64,000 nt of DNA from Amycolatopsis sp. 195334CR (GCF_017309385.1 NZ_JAFJMJ010000001.1:744001-808000); one strand, 5' to 3'; shown: positions 8,717-16,859, counted from the stretch's first letter. Numbers and translations: made by a program. The notes: a model not told the origin generated them from the letters alone.

Positions 8717-9319
8717 TCAGGACTGGGCCAGCGCCCGTTCGATCGCGCGGCGTGCCCGCCCCGCGGCCGCCGCGTCGTGCTGGAGTTGCATGGCCGCGTT
8801 CAGCGCCAGCCCGGCGGCGACGATCTCGAACAACGCCTGGTCGACGTCGAACTCACCGGGCAGTTCCCCGTTCTCCACCGCCGCGACCAGATCCGCCCGC
8901 AGTTGTTCCCGCCAGCGCGACCACACCTCGGCCACGGCGTCACGCACCCGGCCGGGACGCCCGTCGTACTCGCTGAGCGCCGCGGTCATCAGGCACCCAC
9001 CGGGCAACAGCGGCACCTCCAGGTATCCCACGGAGTTGGCGCACACCACGCGCAACCGCCGCAGCCCCATCGGCTCGGCCAGCGCGGGTTCGACCACCCG
9101 GTGCCAGAAATCCACGAACGCCTTGTCCAAAGTGGAGATCTGCAGCACCTCCTTGGTGCCGAAGTGCTTGTGCACCCCCGACTTGCTCATCTCCAGCTCC
9201 TCGGCGAGCCGGCCGATGGTGATGCCGTCCAGCCCCTCCTCGGAGGCGATCTCGGCGGCCCGGCTCAGGATCCGGCCGCGGGTGGCCTGCGCTTCGGCCG
9301 CTGAGCGTCGTGGTGACAT
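8717..9319 (-). CDS. TetR/AcrR family transcriptional regulator
   Basis: A 200-residue repressor. The N-terminal helix-turn-helix spans about residues 10-60 (TRGRILSRAAEIASEEGLDG, then TIGRLAEELEMSKSGVHKHF). The C-terminal ligand domain follows, with the TetR_C-type motif SVGYLEVPLLPGGCLM. It is divergent from the MBL-fold hydrolase gene, and a perfect 20-bp palindrome sits just upstream of its start. It probably represses itself and the hydrolase. The ligand is unknown. Full length for the family. Confidence 0.92.
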   Translation of the reverse strand: MSPRRSAAEAQATRGRILSRAAEIASEEGLDGITIGRLAEELEMSKSGVHKHFGTKEVLQISTLDKAFVDFWHRVVEPALAEPMGLRRLRVVCANSVGYLEVPLLPGGCLMTAALSEYDGRPGRVRDAVAEVWSRWREQLRADLVAAVENGELPGEFDVDQALFEIVAAGLALNAAMQLQHDAAAAGRARRAIERALAQS

Positions 9320-9329
9320 GGGACCAGGA

Positions 9330-9349
9330 TAGCGTACGCGCGTACGCTA
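9330..9349. promoter_or_regulatory. 20-bp palindromic operator
   Basis: TAGCGTACGCGCGTACGCTA is a perfect 20-bp palindrome lying 11 bases before the TetR start and about 15-33 bases before the divergent hydrolase starts. Its size and place fit a TetR dimer site, with the regulator at 8717-9319 as the likely owner. Confidence 0.8.
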
Positions 9350-9382
9350 AATTCGGGAGCACCGATGACGAAGGAGTTCAAG

Positions 9383-10162
9383 ATGCGGGTACGACGACTG
9401 GGCTGGGCCGGACTGGAGCTCGAGGCGGGCGAGAACCGCCTGGTGATCGACTACGTGCGGGACCTCTCACCGCTGTTCACCGGCTGGCAGTCCGGCGACG
9501 GCCTGATCGCGCCGAGCGGGACGGTCACCGCCGCGCTGGTCACCCACCTGCACCGGGACCACACCGACGCGGCCGCGCTCGCCGACGTGCTGGCGCCGGG
9601 CGCCCCGGTGCTCCGACCGGCGCCCGGCCACGGCGACGACGTGGACAACGTGACGACCCTGCCCGCCGAGCGCGAACTGACGCAGCACGAGCTGGCCACC
9701 GAGGTGATCGACACCTGGGCCACCCGCGAGATCGGCCCGTTCCGCGTCACCGCGGTCCCGGCCGTCGACGGACTGGGCGACCCGCAGTTGAACTGGGTGG
9801 TGGAGGCCGACGGCCACCGGCTCTTCCACGGCGGCGACACCATGTTCCACGGTTACTGGTGGCTCATCGCCCGGCGGTTCAGCCCGTTCGACGCGGTGTT
9901 CCTCCCGGCGAACGGCGCGGTGGTCGACGCGCCGCACCTCCAGCCCCCGAGCCCGCTGCCCGCCGCACTGGACCCCCGGCAAGCCGCCGCGGCCGCGGAG
10001 ATCCTCGATGCACGCTACGCCGTGCCGATGCACTACGAAGCCGAGCAGCCGGACAAGATCGCGGGCTACGTGGAGGTTTCCGACCCGGAAGCCGAATTCC
10101 GCGCGCACACCGGGAAGCGCGCCCGCGTCCTGCCGATCCGCGAATGGCTGGACCTGGCCTGA
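9383..10162 (+). CDS. MBL-fold metallo-hydrolase (UlaG-like)
   Basis: Metallo-beta-lactamase-fold hydrolase of 259 residues. The metal-binding motif is THLHRDHTD (about residues 53-61), with further ligands expected in HGGDTMFHG and the final PMHYEAEQ region. The arrangement resembles UlaG/RNase Z-like enzymes acting on small molecules. Two starts are possible: 9365 behind GGGAG, and 9383 behind AAGGAG at six bases, which I prefer because MRVRRLGWAG matches the usual family start. It diverges from a TetR gene and is probably its target. The substrate is unknown. Confidence 0.88.
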   Translation: MRVRRLGWAGLELEAGENRLVIDYVRDLSPLFTGWQSGDGLIAPSGTVTAALVTHLHRDHTDAAALADVLAPGAPVLRPAPGHGDDVDNVTTLPAERELTQHELATEVIDTWATREIGPFRVTAVPAVDGLGDPQLNWVVEADGHRLFHGGDTMFHGYWWLIARRFSPFDAVFLPANGAVVDAPHLQPPSPLPAALDPRQAAAAAEILDARYAVPMHYEAEQPDKIAGYVEVSDPEAEFRAHTGKRARVLPIREWLDLA

Positions 10163-10717
10163 TCAGCTCCGGTCGACGCGGTAGTCGAGGAGGACGAGCC
10201 GGTCGTCGATCACCGCGGTGCCGTCGAGGTCCAGGCGGAGGTCCGGCAACTCGGTGTAGAGCGGGCCTTCGCCGGCCGTGCCGTGGATCGTCGGGAAGAT
10301 CATCGTGCGGATGCGGTCGACCAGACCGAGCTTGAACAGGCTGCGCACCAGTGACGGGCTGCCGACCGTGCGCAACGGCAGCCCGTCGGCCTCGGCCTTG
10401 ATCTTCGGCATGGCCGTCTCGACGGGCTCGTCGACGATCGTCGTGTTGGCCCAGGTGGACTCGGTGAGGGTTTTCGAGAACACGATCTTCCGGAGTTCGG
10501 CCATCCGGGGAAAGGTCGGATCGTCCTGCTCGGCGACGATCTTCGACATCATCCGGTAGGAGGTCGCACCCATGACCATGATGTGCTCCTCGGCCAGTTT
10601 GGCGTGCATCCACTCGAACAACCCGGGTCCGCCGTAACCCCAGTAAGGAGCCGATTGCGGACCACCGTCGCCATAACCGTCGAGGGTGGAGAACAGTTCG
10701 ACACTCAATTCACGCAT
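10163..10717 (-). CDS. Dihydrofolate reductase family protein (RibD C-terminal type)
   Basis: A 184-residue NADPH-binding protein of the RibD_C/DHFR-like group, common in actinobacteria and not the housekeeping DHFR. It starts with the typical MRELSVELFSTLDGY. Motifs GATSYRMM (near 50) and FSKTLTES followed by TVGSPSLVRSLFKLGLVDR match the nucleotide-binding core. It is the last gene of an ArsR-SRPBCC-DHFR operon, its start overlapping the previous stop by eight bases. Family members in such operons probably reduce small aromatic or flavin-like compounds, but none is assigned here. Confidence 0.9.
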   Translation of the reverse strand: MRELSVELFSTLDGYGDGGPQSAPYWGYGGPGLFEWMHAKLAEEHIMVMGATSYRMMSKIVAEQDDPTFPRMAELRKIVFSKTLTESTWANTTIVDEPVETAMPKIKAEADGLPLRTVGSPSLVRSLFKLGLVDRIRTMIFPTIHGTAGEGPLYTELPDLRLDLDGTAVIDDRLVLLDYRVDRS

Positions 10718-11210
10718 TATTTCTCCTCGGGTTCAGTAGTTCGTCGATCTGCCCGATCGCCCCCGCGGTGCCCTTGTCGACCCCCATCGCCAACGCGGTT
10801 TCCAACGACTCGACGGTGGGATAGGTGCTGAGGTAAACGGCTTGGGTACCACCGTCGTTCGCGGTGAACGAGTAGCGGTTGACCGACGCGGGCATGGTCG
10901 GATCGGGGGTGAAGTCCGAACTCGCGATACCGGCTTCGAAAACGAGAAGGGACGGTTCGGCAGCCTCGATGACGTGCCAGTAGCCGGGGTGTTTCGCGCC
11001 TTCCGGTGAAGTCATGTAGTAGTGCACCTGACCGCCGGGAGCGAGTTCGTGGTAAACGACGGTGGCCGGATAGGTCGGGGGTCCCCACACCCTTTCCAGC
11101 TGGCGGGGGTCGGCGTAGATCTGCCAGATGCGCTTCGGCGGCGCGGCGAACTCGGCGGTGATGGTGAGAGTCCGGTTGTCCACATCGCGGTGCACGTCGG
11201 TCACGGGCAC
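10710..11210 (-). CDS. SRPBCC (AHSA1-like) domain protein
   Basis: A 166-residue START-fold protein of the activator-of-Hsp90 ATPase-like (AHSA1) group that binds a hydrophobic ligand in a central cavity. Visible marks are TITAEFAAPPKRIWQIYADP at the start, WGPPTYPATV, and the C-terminal helix region SLETALAMGVDKGTAGAIGQ. It is the middle gene of a three-gene operon and overlaps both neighbours (by 10 and 8 bases). ArsR-SRPBCC pairs are a recurring actinobacterial unit in which the two proteins probably sense or carry the same small molecule. Confidence 0.9.
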   Translation of the reverse strand: MPVTDVHRDVDNRTLTITAEFAAPPKRIWQIYADPRQLERVWGPPTYPATVVYHELAPGGQVHYYMTSPEGAKHPGYWHVIEAAEPSLLVFEAGIASSDFTPDPTMPASVNRYSFTANDGGTQAVYLSTYPTVESLETALAMGVDKGTAGAIGQIDELLNPRRNNA

Positions 11211-11539
11211 GGCGGGTCCTCCTTGATGAGTTCGTCGATGCGGGCGATGCGGCCGCGCCAGATGTCCTCCAGCTCCACGAGCATCGAGGCCACCGAGCGC
11301 ACCGCCGCCACGTCACCGCTGGCGAGCTGTTCCCGGCCGTTGCGCCGCTTGGTCAGCAGGCCCGCGCGTTCGAGCACGGCGACGTGCTTCTGCACGGCGG
11401 CGAAGCTCATGTCGTACTCGGCCGCGAGCGCGGAGACCGAGTGCTCCCCGGCCAGCACGCGGCGCATGATCGCGCGCCGCGTGCGGTCGGCGAGCGCGTG
11501 GAACAGGGCGTCCGCCCGGCCCTCGTCCTCTTCGGTCAC
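11201..11539 (-). CDS. ArsR/SmtB family transcriptional regulator
   Basis: A winged-helix repressor of 112 residues. The core is ADALFHALADRTRRAIMRRV, then ALAAEYDMSFAAVQKHVAVL as recognition helix, then LLTKRRNGREQ as wing. Metal-binding cysteines of true ArsR are absent, so the signal is probably not a metal. I use the GTG at 11539. A TTG at 11554 is also in frame, but it would lie inside the palindromic operator. It is the first gene of the operon with SRPBCC and DHFR-like genes and probably autoregulates it. Confidence 0.9.
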   Translation of the reverse strand: MTEEDEGRADALFHALADRTRRAIMRRVLAGEHSVSALAAEYDMSFAAVQKHVAVLERAGLLTKRRNGREQLASGDVAAVRSVASMLVELEDIWRGRIARIDELIKEDPPCP

Positions 11540-11549
11540 GCCTCTAACG

Positions 11550-11567
11550 TACAACCAAGTGGTTGTA
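11550..11567. promoter_or_regulatory. ArsR operator palindrome
   Basis: TACAACCA-AG-TGGTTGTA, two perfect 8-base arms with a 2-base centre, directly upstream of the ArsR start. This ACAACCA/TGGTTGT type is common before actinobacterial ArsR-SRPBCC operons. It probably overlaps the operon promoter and supports a start at 11539. Confidence 0.8.
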
Positions 11568-11636
11568 AGTCAAGTCCCGGATTGTGGGGTGATCGACCGG
11601 CACACGGGCGGGCGCGGCCGGGCGAAGGTGGTCGGC

Positions 11637-12893
11637 ATGGTCACCTTCCAGCAGCTCAAGGCAGCCAAGCCGGCCACCTTCGCCACCGCCGCCGACGACT
11701 GGCTCAAGCTCGCCAAGGAGGCCGAGACCGCGGCGGAGAACCTGTACGAGCGCGGCGGCAACGCGCTCGGCGAGCAGTGGTCGGACACGCTCGGGGAGAA
11801 GGCGGGCGGGCACTGCCGCAAGATCGCCCAGGACTTCCAGGCCGCGGGCATGGCGATCCGCGGGGTGGTGACCACCCTGGACGGCCTCGCCACCGCGCTG
11901 GCCGCCGCCAAGCGCAACCTCGAGTCTGCCGTCGCGTTCGCCACCGAGGGCGGTCTCGAAGTCGGCGGCGACGGCAAGGTGACCGTGCCGTCCGGTTCCA
12001 GTGATCCGAAGGCCGAGGAACGCGCCAAGCGCGCCGGCTGGCTGATCTGGGACGCGGTCAACGACGCCACCAAGATCGACGAGGACGCCGCGGCGAGCCT
12101 GAAGCGGCTGATCCAGCCCGCGAGCATCACGAAGCTGATGACGCAGGACGAACTGGCCAAGGACATCCTCAACGACGAGGTGAAGAAGGCCGGGCACACC
12201 GGACTGGCCATGCTCCGGCAGACGATGCCGCTCAACGCCGACGCGCAAACCCAGGCGGAGTGGTGGAAATCGCTCAGCCAGGACCAGCGCAAGCAGTACC
12301 TGAACGCCGCGCCGGTGCAGCTCTACGACATGCCGGGCATTCCGGATGACGTGAAGAAGAACCTGATGGGCAACGACGGGCTGAACCGCATCGAGATGAT
12401 CCGCTGGGCCGAAAAGCACGGCGAAAGCGGGTACTCCGACGTGCCCGGCATGGAGAACTGCACCAACTTCGTCTCCTACGCGATGAACGAGGGCGGCATG
12501 GTGCCGCACGACAAAACCGGTGACAAGGGGTGGAACCAGGACCACCAGGGCCTGCCGAAGCTTCCGTTCGTCGGATCGCCCGACCAGTACCGGCAGGGCG
12601 ACGCGTGGGCGGCCGCGCAGAACCACCACGACTACATGGTCAAGAACGGCGGGGAAAGCGTTACGGTGCCCGACGCGCGGCCCGGCGACCTGCTGTACAT
12701 GCGCAACGAAAAGGGCGTGATCCACCACGCGTCGGTGATCACCGCGGTCACCCCGGACGGGGAAATCCTCTACACGCAGCACAATTCGAACCACACGAAC
12801 ATCGGGCTCAACCACCGCCTGTCGCACAACGAAACGCGCACCGGCGCCGGCGACGTCCCGCTGGTGGTCCGCCCCCACCCGAACTGGGACTGA
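11637..12893 (+). CDS. Putative amidase/NlpC-like cell-wall hydrolase with WXG-type N-terminus
   Basis: A 418-residue protein, probably a type VII secretion substrate. Residues 1-110 form a long helical hairpin-like region (FQQLKAAKPATFATAADDWL, then ALGEQWSD with a W-S-D turn), like WXG100/LXG N-termini. The C-terminal part from about 265 is an Amidase_6-type cysteine hydrolase: nucleophile Cys275 in MENCTNFVSYAMNEGG and histidines 363-364 in GVIHHASVITAV. It lacks a Sec signal. It is the first of four same-strand ESX-type genes. The start is the ATG at 11637; GTG at 11628 is an alternative. Likely role: cutting peptidoglycan or acting as an exported toxin. Confidence 0.85.
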   Translation: MVTFQQLKAAKPATFATAADDWLKLAKEAETAAENLYERGGNALGEQWSDTLGEKAGGHCRKIAQDFQAAGMAIRGVVTTLDGLATALAAAKRNLESAVAFATEGGLEVGGDGKVTVPSGSSDPKAEERAKRAGWLIWDAVNDATKIDEDAAASLKRLIQPASITKLMTQDELAKDILNDEVKKAGHTGLAMLRQTMPLNADAQTQAEWWKSLSQDQRKQYLNAAPVQLYDMPGIPDDVKKNLMGNDGLNRIEMIRWAEKHGESGYSDVPGMENCTNFVSYAMNEGGMVPHDKTGDKGWNQDHQGLPKLPFVGSPDQYRQGDAWAAAQNHHDYMVKNGGESVTVPDARPGDLLYMRNEKGVIHHASVITAVTPDGEILYTQHNSNHTNIGLNHRLSHNETRTGAGDVPLVVRPHPNWD

Positions 12894-12903
12894 AGGGAAA
12901 ACC

Positions 12904-13224
12904 ATGGCTCCGAACATCCGGATGAACCCGGACGGGGTCCGCCAGGTCGCCAGCGACCTGCGGGCCGGTGCCGACACGGCCAAGAACACCATCGGCACGC
13001 TGTTCCACAGCGGCAACGAAGCCGCCGGCGCGCACGCGGAGTGGAAATCGGGGGCGGCGCTCAAGGAGTGCGGGCACACCTGGTGGAAGGAGCTGACCAC
13101 GCTGGTCGAGCAGACCGCCCACACCGCGTGGAAGCTCGACCAGAGCGCGGCGAAGGTGTCCGATATGGACAAACAAGCCCGGGAACGGCTCGGCGCCGTG
13201 CTCGGCGATCTCCGGACGGCTTGA
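12904..13224 (+). CDS. WXG100-like type VII secretion protein
   Basis: A 106-residue helical protein without signal peptide, the size of an ESX substrate or partner. It starts MAPNIRMNPDGVRQVASDLR, a pattern typical of EspC/WXG100-like proteins of Amycolatopsis-type genomes. An AEWKSG turn near residue 45 stands where the WXG turn would be, followed by a second long helix (WWKELTTLVEQTAHTAW). The gene begins 10 bases after the amidase gene, behind AGGGAAA. It probably dimerises with the product of the next gene. Confidence 0.75.
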   Translation: MAPNIRMNPDGVRQVASDLRAGADTAKNTIGTLFHSGNEAAGAHAEWKSGAALKECGHTWWKELTTLVEQTAHTAWKLDQSAAKVSDMDKQARERLGAVLGDLRTA

Positions 13225-13229
13225 GCGCC

Positions 13230-13553
13230 ATGGGGAACACGGGGCACGAGGTGAACCCGGCGGCGTTGAAGCAGGGCTCCGGCGCCGCGGCGGGGGTGCG
13301 CGAACAGCTCGGCAAGGACGGCCGGATCCCGGACGAGACAACACAAACCGCGGCCCGCACGCTCAGCGCGGAGAACTTCCAGCTCGGTCCCGCGCTCAAG
13401 CAGACCGGCGAACTCTGGTACTCGCAGATCACCACGCTGCACCAGGCGTGCCACAAGATCGAGCAGAGCCTGGCCGCGGGTGCCGGCGGGTACCAGCTGA
13501 ACGAGGACAAGACCGAGCTGTCCATGGCGGAGATCGCCAAGTTCTTCGAATAG
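13230..13553 (+). CDS. WXG100/EspC-like type VII secretion protein
   Basis: A 107-residue protein starting MGNTGHEVNPAALKQGSG. The central part LKQTGELWYSQITTLHQACH has the aromatic pair (LWYS) expected at the helix-turn of WXG100-type proteins. The C-terminal YQLNEDKTELSMAEIAKFF resembles the YxxxD/E export tail of ESX substrates, with Y then D/E three to four residues later. It follows the previous stop by five bases and is probably its heterodimer partner. No enzymatic motif. Confidence 0.75.
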   Translation: MGNTGHEVNPAALKQGSGAAAGVREQLGKDGRIPDETTQTAARTLSAENFQLGPALKQTGELWYSQITTLHQACHKIEQSLAAGAGGYQLNEDKTELSMAEIAKFFE

Positions 13554-13561
13554 GCGGGGGC

Positions 13562-14695
13562 ATGCTGAACTACGAGAACCTGTACCACGCACCGGTGCAC
13601 GCCCTGGAGCAGGCGGTGGACGACTGGGGCCGGGTGATCGGCAAGGTGGAGGCGCTGGGCGGTGAGCTGACGGACACGGTGACCCAGCCGCTCAAGGCCT
13701 CCGGGTGGAAAGGGCCGGCCGCGCGGACGGCGATGTCGTTCCTCGGCGAGACGAGCAAGGAGTTCGGGGACGCCGCCAAGCAGGCGCGGGGCATCCGTGA
13801 CCTGCTGGAGGAGGCGCACGGCCGGATCAAGCGCAACCAGGACGCGCTCTACCGCATCGCCGACCACGAGGCCCCGGCGAAGGGGTTGAAGGTGGACCTG
13901 GAGGGGAAGGTCACCGCGAATCCGCCGGTGGATCCGCAGGACCGCGCCACCTGGCGCGGCAAGGACGACATCCGGGACGCCATCGAGGAGGGCAGGCACG
14001 CCATCGAGGCCATCCAGACGCGGATCAACCAGGTGCTGCGGGACGCCTCCGAAGCCGACGAGACCGCGGCGTGGGCGCTGCGCGCCAACCTCGGCGGCGA
14101 GAAGCACGACTTCAACCAGCCCACCCACACCAGCCTCGCCGGGGCGTGGAACGCCGGCGCGTGGAAGAACTCGGTCACCGGCTCCGGCAGCTTCCTCGAT
14201 CCGCACGGCAAGGACATCCTCGCCGCCGCGAACAAGTACGGCATCAACCCGAAGGTGCTCGCCGCCCTGCTCATCCAGGAGGGCGAGGGCCGTTCCCTGG
14301 GCACCAAGATCCCCTTCGACCTGTTCCGGCGCGCGGAGTCGTCCGGCCTGGTGGGCAATTCGGTGGGGATCGGCCAGATGCAGGCGGGCACCGCGGCGGA
14401 CCTGATGGCGAAGTACCACGGGGAAAAGGTCGGCCAGGACGACATCCGCGACCGCCTGGCCCACGACGACCGCCTGGCGATCGATCTCGCCGCCGCCAAC
14501 CTGCACCACCTGAAGAGCACCTACGGCATCACGGACGAGCAGGCCTACACCGCGTACGCCGCGGACGACAAGCTCATCCGAGCCTGGCTCCGCGACGACA
14601 CGGGCTTTCCCAACTACGGCAACATGACCGAGCGGTCGGACAGCTTCGCCAAGCGGTACCGGGAAGCCAACGACGTCGGCGGCCTGGTCCGCTGA
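13562..14695 (+). CDS. WXG-type protein fused to a lytic transglycosylase-like domain
   Basis: A 377-residue protein combining an ESX-like helical N-terminal half (MLNYENLYHAPVHALEQAVD, with SGWKGPAARTAMSF as a WxG turn near residue 57) and a C-terminal SLT-like domain. The latter starts near residue 215 (DPHGKDILAAANKYGINPKV). Catalytic Glu is probably Glu240 in LLIQEGEGR, followed by the SLT hallmark SVGIGQMQAGTA. Such proteins cut peptidoglycan, probably to let the secretion apparatus or its substrates through the wall. The start at 13562 follows a GGCGGGGG stretch. It ends this operon before a strong hairpin. Confidence 0.85.
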   Translation: MLNYENLYHAPVHALEQAVDDWGRVIGKVEALGGELTDTVTQPLKASGWKGPAARTAMSFLGETSKEFGDAAKQARGIRDLLEEAHGRIKRNQDALYRIADHEAPAKGLKVDLEGKVTANPPVDPQDRATWRGKDDIRDAIEEGRHAIEAIQTRINQVLRDASEADETAAWALRANLGGEKHDFNQPTHTSLAGAWNAGAWKNSVTGSGSFLDPHGKDILAAANKYGINPKVLAALLIQEGEGRSLGTKIPFDLFRRAESSGLVGNSVGIGQMQAGTAADLMAKYHGEKVGQDDIRDRLAHDDRLAIDLAAANLHHLKSTYGITDEQAYTAYAADDKLIRAWLRDDTGFPNYGNMTERSDSFAKRYREANDVGGLVR

Positions 14696-14705
14696 CCCGG
14701 TCCGG

Positions 14706-14740
14706 GCTCGCGGGGGCGGGCGGCGGGCGCCCCCGCGAGC
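14706..14740. terminator. Bidirectional hairpin terminator
   Basis: A perfect 13-bp inverted repeat (14706-14718 and 14728-14740, core GCTCGCGGGGGCG) with a 9-base loop, between the convergent type VII gene strings ending at 14695 and 14741. Confidence 0.8.
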
Positions 14741-15517
14741 TCAGGCACCGACCGGCTTGACCTGCCAGAGCCCGGGCGCCGACGCGGCCTGCGGCGACTC
14801 CGCCAGTGGCTGGAACCCCGAAGCCACACCGGCCACGAAAACGCCCTGCTCCTTCAGCCCGCTGATGACCGTGAGCAGGGTGCCGACCACTGTTCCGACG
14901 CTCTTGACGAAGTTCGTCAGCAGGTCGATCGCCTTGCCCGCCGCCTTCTCGGCGCCCATGAAGCTGTTGAGCCCCAACGCGATCACGTCCGCCGCCGTGT
15001 TGAAGATCAGCGTGATCCCGTCCTTGTACGCCTTGAAGATCTCGGAGTTGCACTTGGCGAGCGTGTTCCCGAGGCTGGTGATCAGCCCCTGGTTGGTGCC
15101 GTTCGCCTTGCTGAGGTTCACCATGTGCGTGTTGACCGCGTCGAACCCGCCGCCGCTCCAGTACGTCGCCAGGTCCTGCCTGGCGTCGTCGATGTCCCCC
15201 ATGGTCTCGTTCATGGTGGTGTCGGCGGCCCACGTGTTCGCGATGCGGTCGACCTTCCCGAAGTCGCCGAGCATCTTCTTGACGTAGTCGAGCTTCTCGA
15301 TGGCGTCCGACTTGCCGACCCGGTTGGCCAGGTCACGGATCACCTGGGCGGCTTCCTCCGGGTACCGGCACTCGTCGCCGGGCTTCTCCGGCAGCTGTAG
15401 TGGCGGCAGCTGCTGCTCGTCCTCCCACGGCCACTTGACGTCCGGCAGGCTGATGTCCGGCAGGCTGATGTCGGGCAGGCCGATCGACGGCTCACCGGGT
15501 CCGAACCCGTTTCCCAT
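14741..15517 (-). CDS. Type VII secretion-associated helical protein
   Basis: A 258-residue protein without signal peptide. The N-terminus has a short repeat (DISLPDISLPDVKWPWE), followed by long helices with a WSGGGFDAV turn near residue 122, like a WXG motif. A C-terminal helical part with small residues (VGTVVGTLLTVISGL) may be amphipathic or membrane-active. The protein is larger than WXG100 and resembles the N-terminal modules of LXG-type or ESX substrates in this order. It is the last gene of a four-gene minus-strand operon that mirrors the plus-strand cluster. Function unknown; secreted scaffold or pore is possible. Confidence 0.75.
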   Translation of the reverse strand: MGNGFGPGEPSIGLPDISLPDISLPDVKWPWEDEQQLPPLQLPEKPGDECRYPEEAAQVIRDLANRVGKSDAIEKLDYVKKMLGDFGKVDRIANTWAADTTMNETMGDIDDARQDLATYWSGGGFDAVNTHMVNLSKANGTNQGLITSLGNTLAKCNSEIFKAYKDGITLIFNTAADVIALGLNSFMGAEKAAGKAIDLLTNFVKSVGTVVGTLLTVISGLKEQGVFVAGVASGFQPLAESPQAASAPGLWQVKPVGA

Positions 15518-15557
15518 TCTCGATCACTTCCTTCGCTGGTGAGGTGGCGTGGGTTCG

Positions 15558-16187
15558 TCAGCGCGGCGGCGTCGGCTGGCCCAGTTGCCCGGCGATGTAG
15601 CCGAACGACTCGTAGTAGGCCTGGTCCTGGCGCTCGTACACGTCGGCGACGGTGCGGAGGGCGTTGCCGGTGTCGATGAGGCTCTGCTCGCCGGCTTTGG
15701 CCTTGCCGTCGATGGTTTCCAGCGCCCGGTTGTAGTCGCCGACGATGCCCTCCACGCTGCCGATGATCCCGAGGTCCAGTTCGGACAGCCGGAGGTCCAG
15801 CAGCGACTGCTGCAGGCTCTTCCACCGGTACGCGGCGTTCTCGAAGGCGAACTGGTTGTTGCGCAGTGCCTGCGGGACCACGCGCCAGCCGTCCGGGCTG
15901 GTGAGCGCGATGTCCGGCAACGGTTCCGGGTGCGGCAGGCCGCTCTTCGGCGGCGTGCCCCCGGGATCGTCGGTGGTCACCCCCGGCTGCGACGGCCCCG
16001 GCTTACCCGGATCCGTCACCCCCGGCTGCGACGGCCCCGGTTGCGACGGCGCCTGGTTACCCGGATCGGTGGACACGCCCGGCTGCGACGGCGGTCCCGG
16101 ATCCGTGATCCCGGGTTGTGACGGACCGGGCTGTCCCTCGTCGGTGGACACGCCCGGCTGCGTCGGCTTTTCCTGCGGTGGTGCCAT
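15558..16187 (-). CDS. Proline-rich type VII substrate-like protein with PSQPG repeats
   Basis: A 209-residue protein. Residues 1-85 are a tandem low-complexity region built on QPGVSTD / PGPSQPGVTDPG-type units, visible in the DNA as imperfect repeats at about 15,950-16,160. Residues 90-200 are helical and carry the domain proper (NAAYRWKSLQQSLLDLRLSE, VYERQDQAYYESFGYIAG). The Y-rich C-terminal helix may carry the export signal. The Pro-rich arm could span the cell wall. It lies in an operon with YbaB-like genes upstream and the 258-residue protein downstream. Confidence 0.75.
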   Translation of the reverse strand: MAPPQEKPTQPGVSTDEGQPGPSQPGITDPGPPSQPGVSTDPGNQAPSQPGPSQPGVTDPGKPGPSQPGVTTDDPGGTPPKSGLPHPEPLPDIALTSPDGWRVVPQALRNNQFAFENAAYRWKSLQQSLLDLRLSELDLGIIGSVEGIVGDYNRALETIDGKAKAGEQSLIDTGNALRTVADVYERQDQAYYESFGYIAGQLGQPTPPR

Positions 16188-16200
16188 GGTGGTTCTCCCC

Positions 16201-16509
16201 TTAGACGTCGATGCTCGGGCGGGCGTCGTTCACCAGCTGCTGGTACTGCTCCGCTCGCCGCTGTTCCGCGGCCCGGACGGCACTGACCACCGACCGGGCG
16301 AGCGACCCGCCGGTGGCACCGACGAGCCGGTTCCGGTCGAGGTCCACCGAGAGCAGTTCCCCGGCGCCGCTGACGGTCACGGTGCCCACCTCCCCGGAGA
16401 TCGGCTGCGTGACCGGGGTGGCCAACGCCGTCTCCTGTGCCTTCTTCATGGCGACGATGCCCGCATCCATCTCCGCCACCAGGGCGTACAGCTCGTCGTA
16501 GTGGTTCAC
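16201..16509 (-). CDS. YbaB/EbfC family protein
   Basis: A 102-residue protein of the YbaB/EbfC fold. It has an N-terminal helix (DELYALVAEMDAGIVAMKKA), the central strand pattern GEVGTVTVSGAGELLSVDLD and a C-terminal helix with an AEQRRAEQYQQL stretch. Classic YbaB is a nucleoid-associated DNA-binding protein. In actinobacteria many small paralogues are encoded in type VII clusters, where they may act as chaperones. Its ATG overlaps the previous stop (ATGA), so it is coupled to the gene at 16506. Confidence 0.8.
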   Translation of the reverse strand: MNHYDELYALVAEMDAGIVAMKKAQETALATPVTQPISGEVGTVTVSGAGELLSVDLDRNRLVGATGGSLARSVVSAVRAAEQRRAEQYQQLVNDARPSIDV

Positions 16510-16859
16510 CGGTCCCCCTGTCCGAAATCCACGATCTTCCGGCGGCCGGTCCGCCGGGCGGGAACAGCGGGCGGCGGCTCGGGCGTGGACACGTCCTCGG
16601 CGCGTTCCGGGTCCCTGGCCTGCGCGCGGAAGCGCTGGGCCGTTTCGTCCGCTTCCCGCCGAGCCGCCGACACGGCGAGCGTGATCGACGGCCCGACCCG
16701 CTCGGGGAACCGGTCACGCAGCGCGCCGTCGTCGATGGTGATGTCCAGCAGTTCGAGGTGGCCGTCCACCACGGCTGACACTCTCCGGTCGTCGGCGTAG
16801 CCGGTGAACCGGAGCTCCCCCAGCCTCGCGCCCAACGCGACTTCGTCCGTGGCTGCCAC
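16506..16859 (-). CDS. YbaB-like type VII-associated protein
   Basis: A 117-residue protein. Residues 1-75 show the same strand pattern as YbaB proteins (GYADDRRVSAVVDGHLELLD, then GPSITLAVSAARREADET). The tail is Pro/Arg-rich and unstructured and ends KIVDFGQGDR. It is the first gene of the minus-strand operon 16859-14741 and overlaps the next YbaB-like gene by four bases. Two YbaB-like genes in tandem could form a heterodimer. Function inferred only from context. Confidence 0.65.
   Translation of the reverse strand: MAATDEVALGARLGELRFTGYADDRRVSAVVDGHLELLDITIDDGALRDRFPERVGPSITLAVSAARREADETAQRFRAQARDPERAEDVSTPEPPPAVPARRTGRRKIVDFGQGDR

Noticed and set aside
11022..11636. Longer frame extending the amidase-like gene upstream to 11,022
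   Set aside because: It runs antisense through the SRPBCC and ArsR genes; the natural start with a WXG-like N-terminus is at 11637.
15950..16160. Tandem DNA repeats near 16 kb
   Set aside because: They are the codons of the PSQPG protein repeat in the gene at 15558-16187, with no sign of a separate element.
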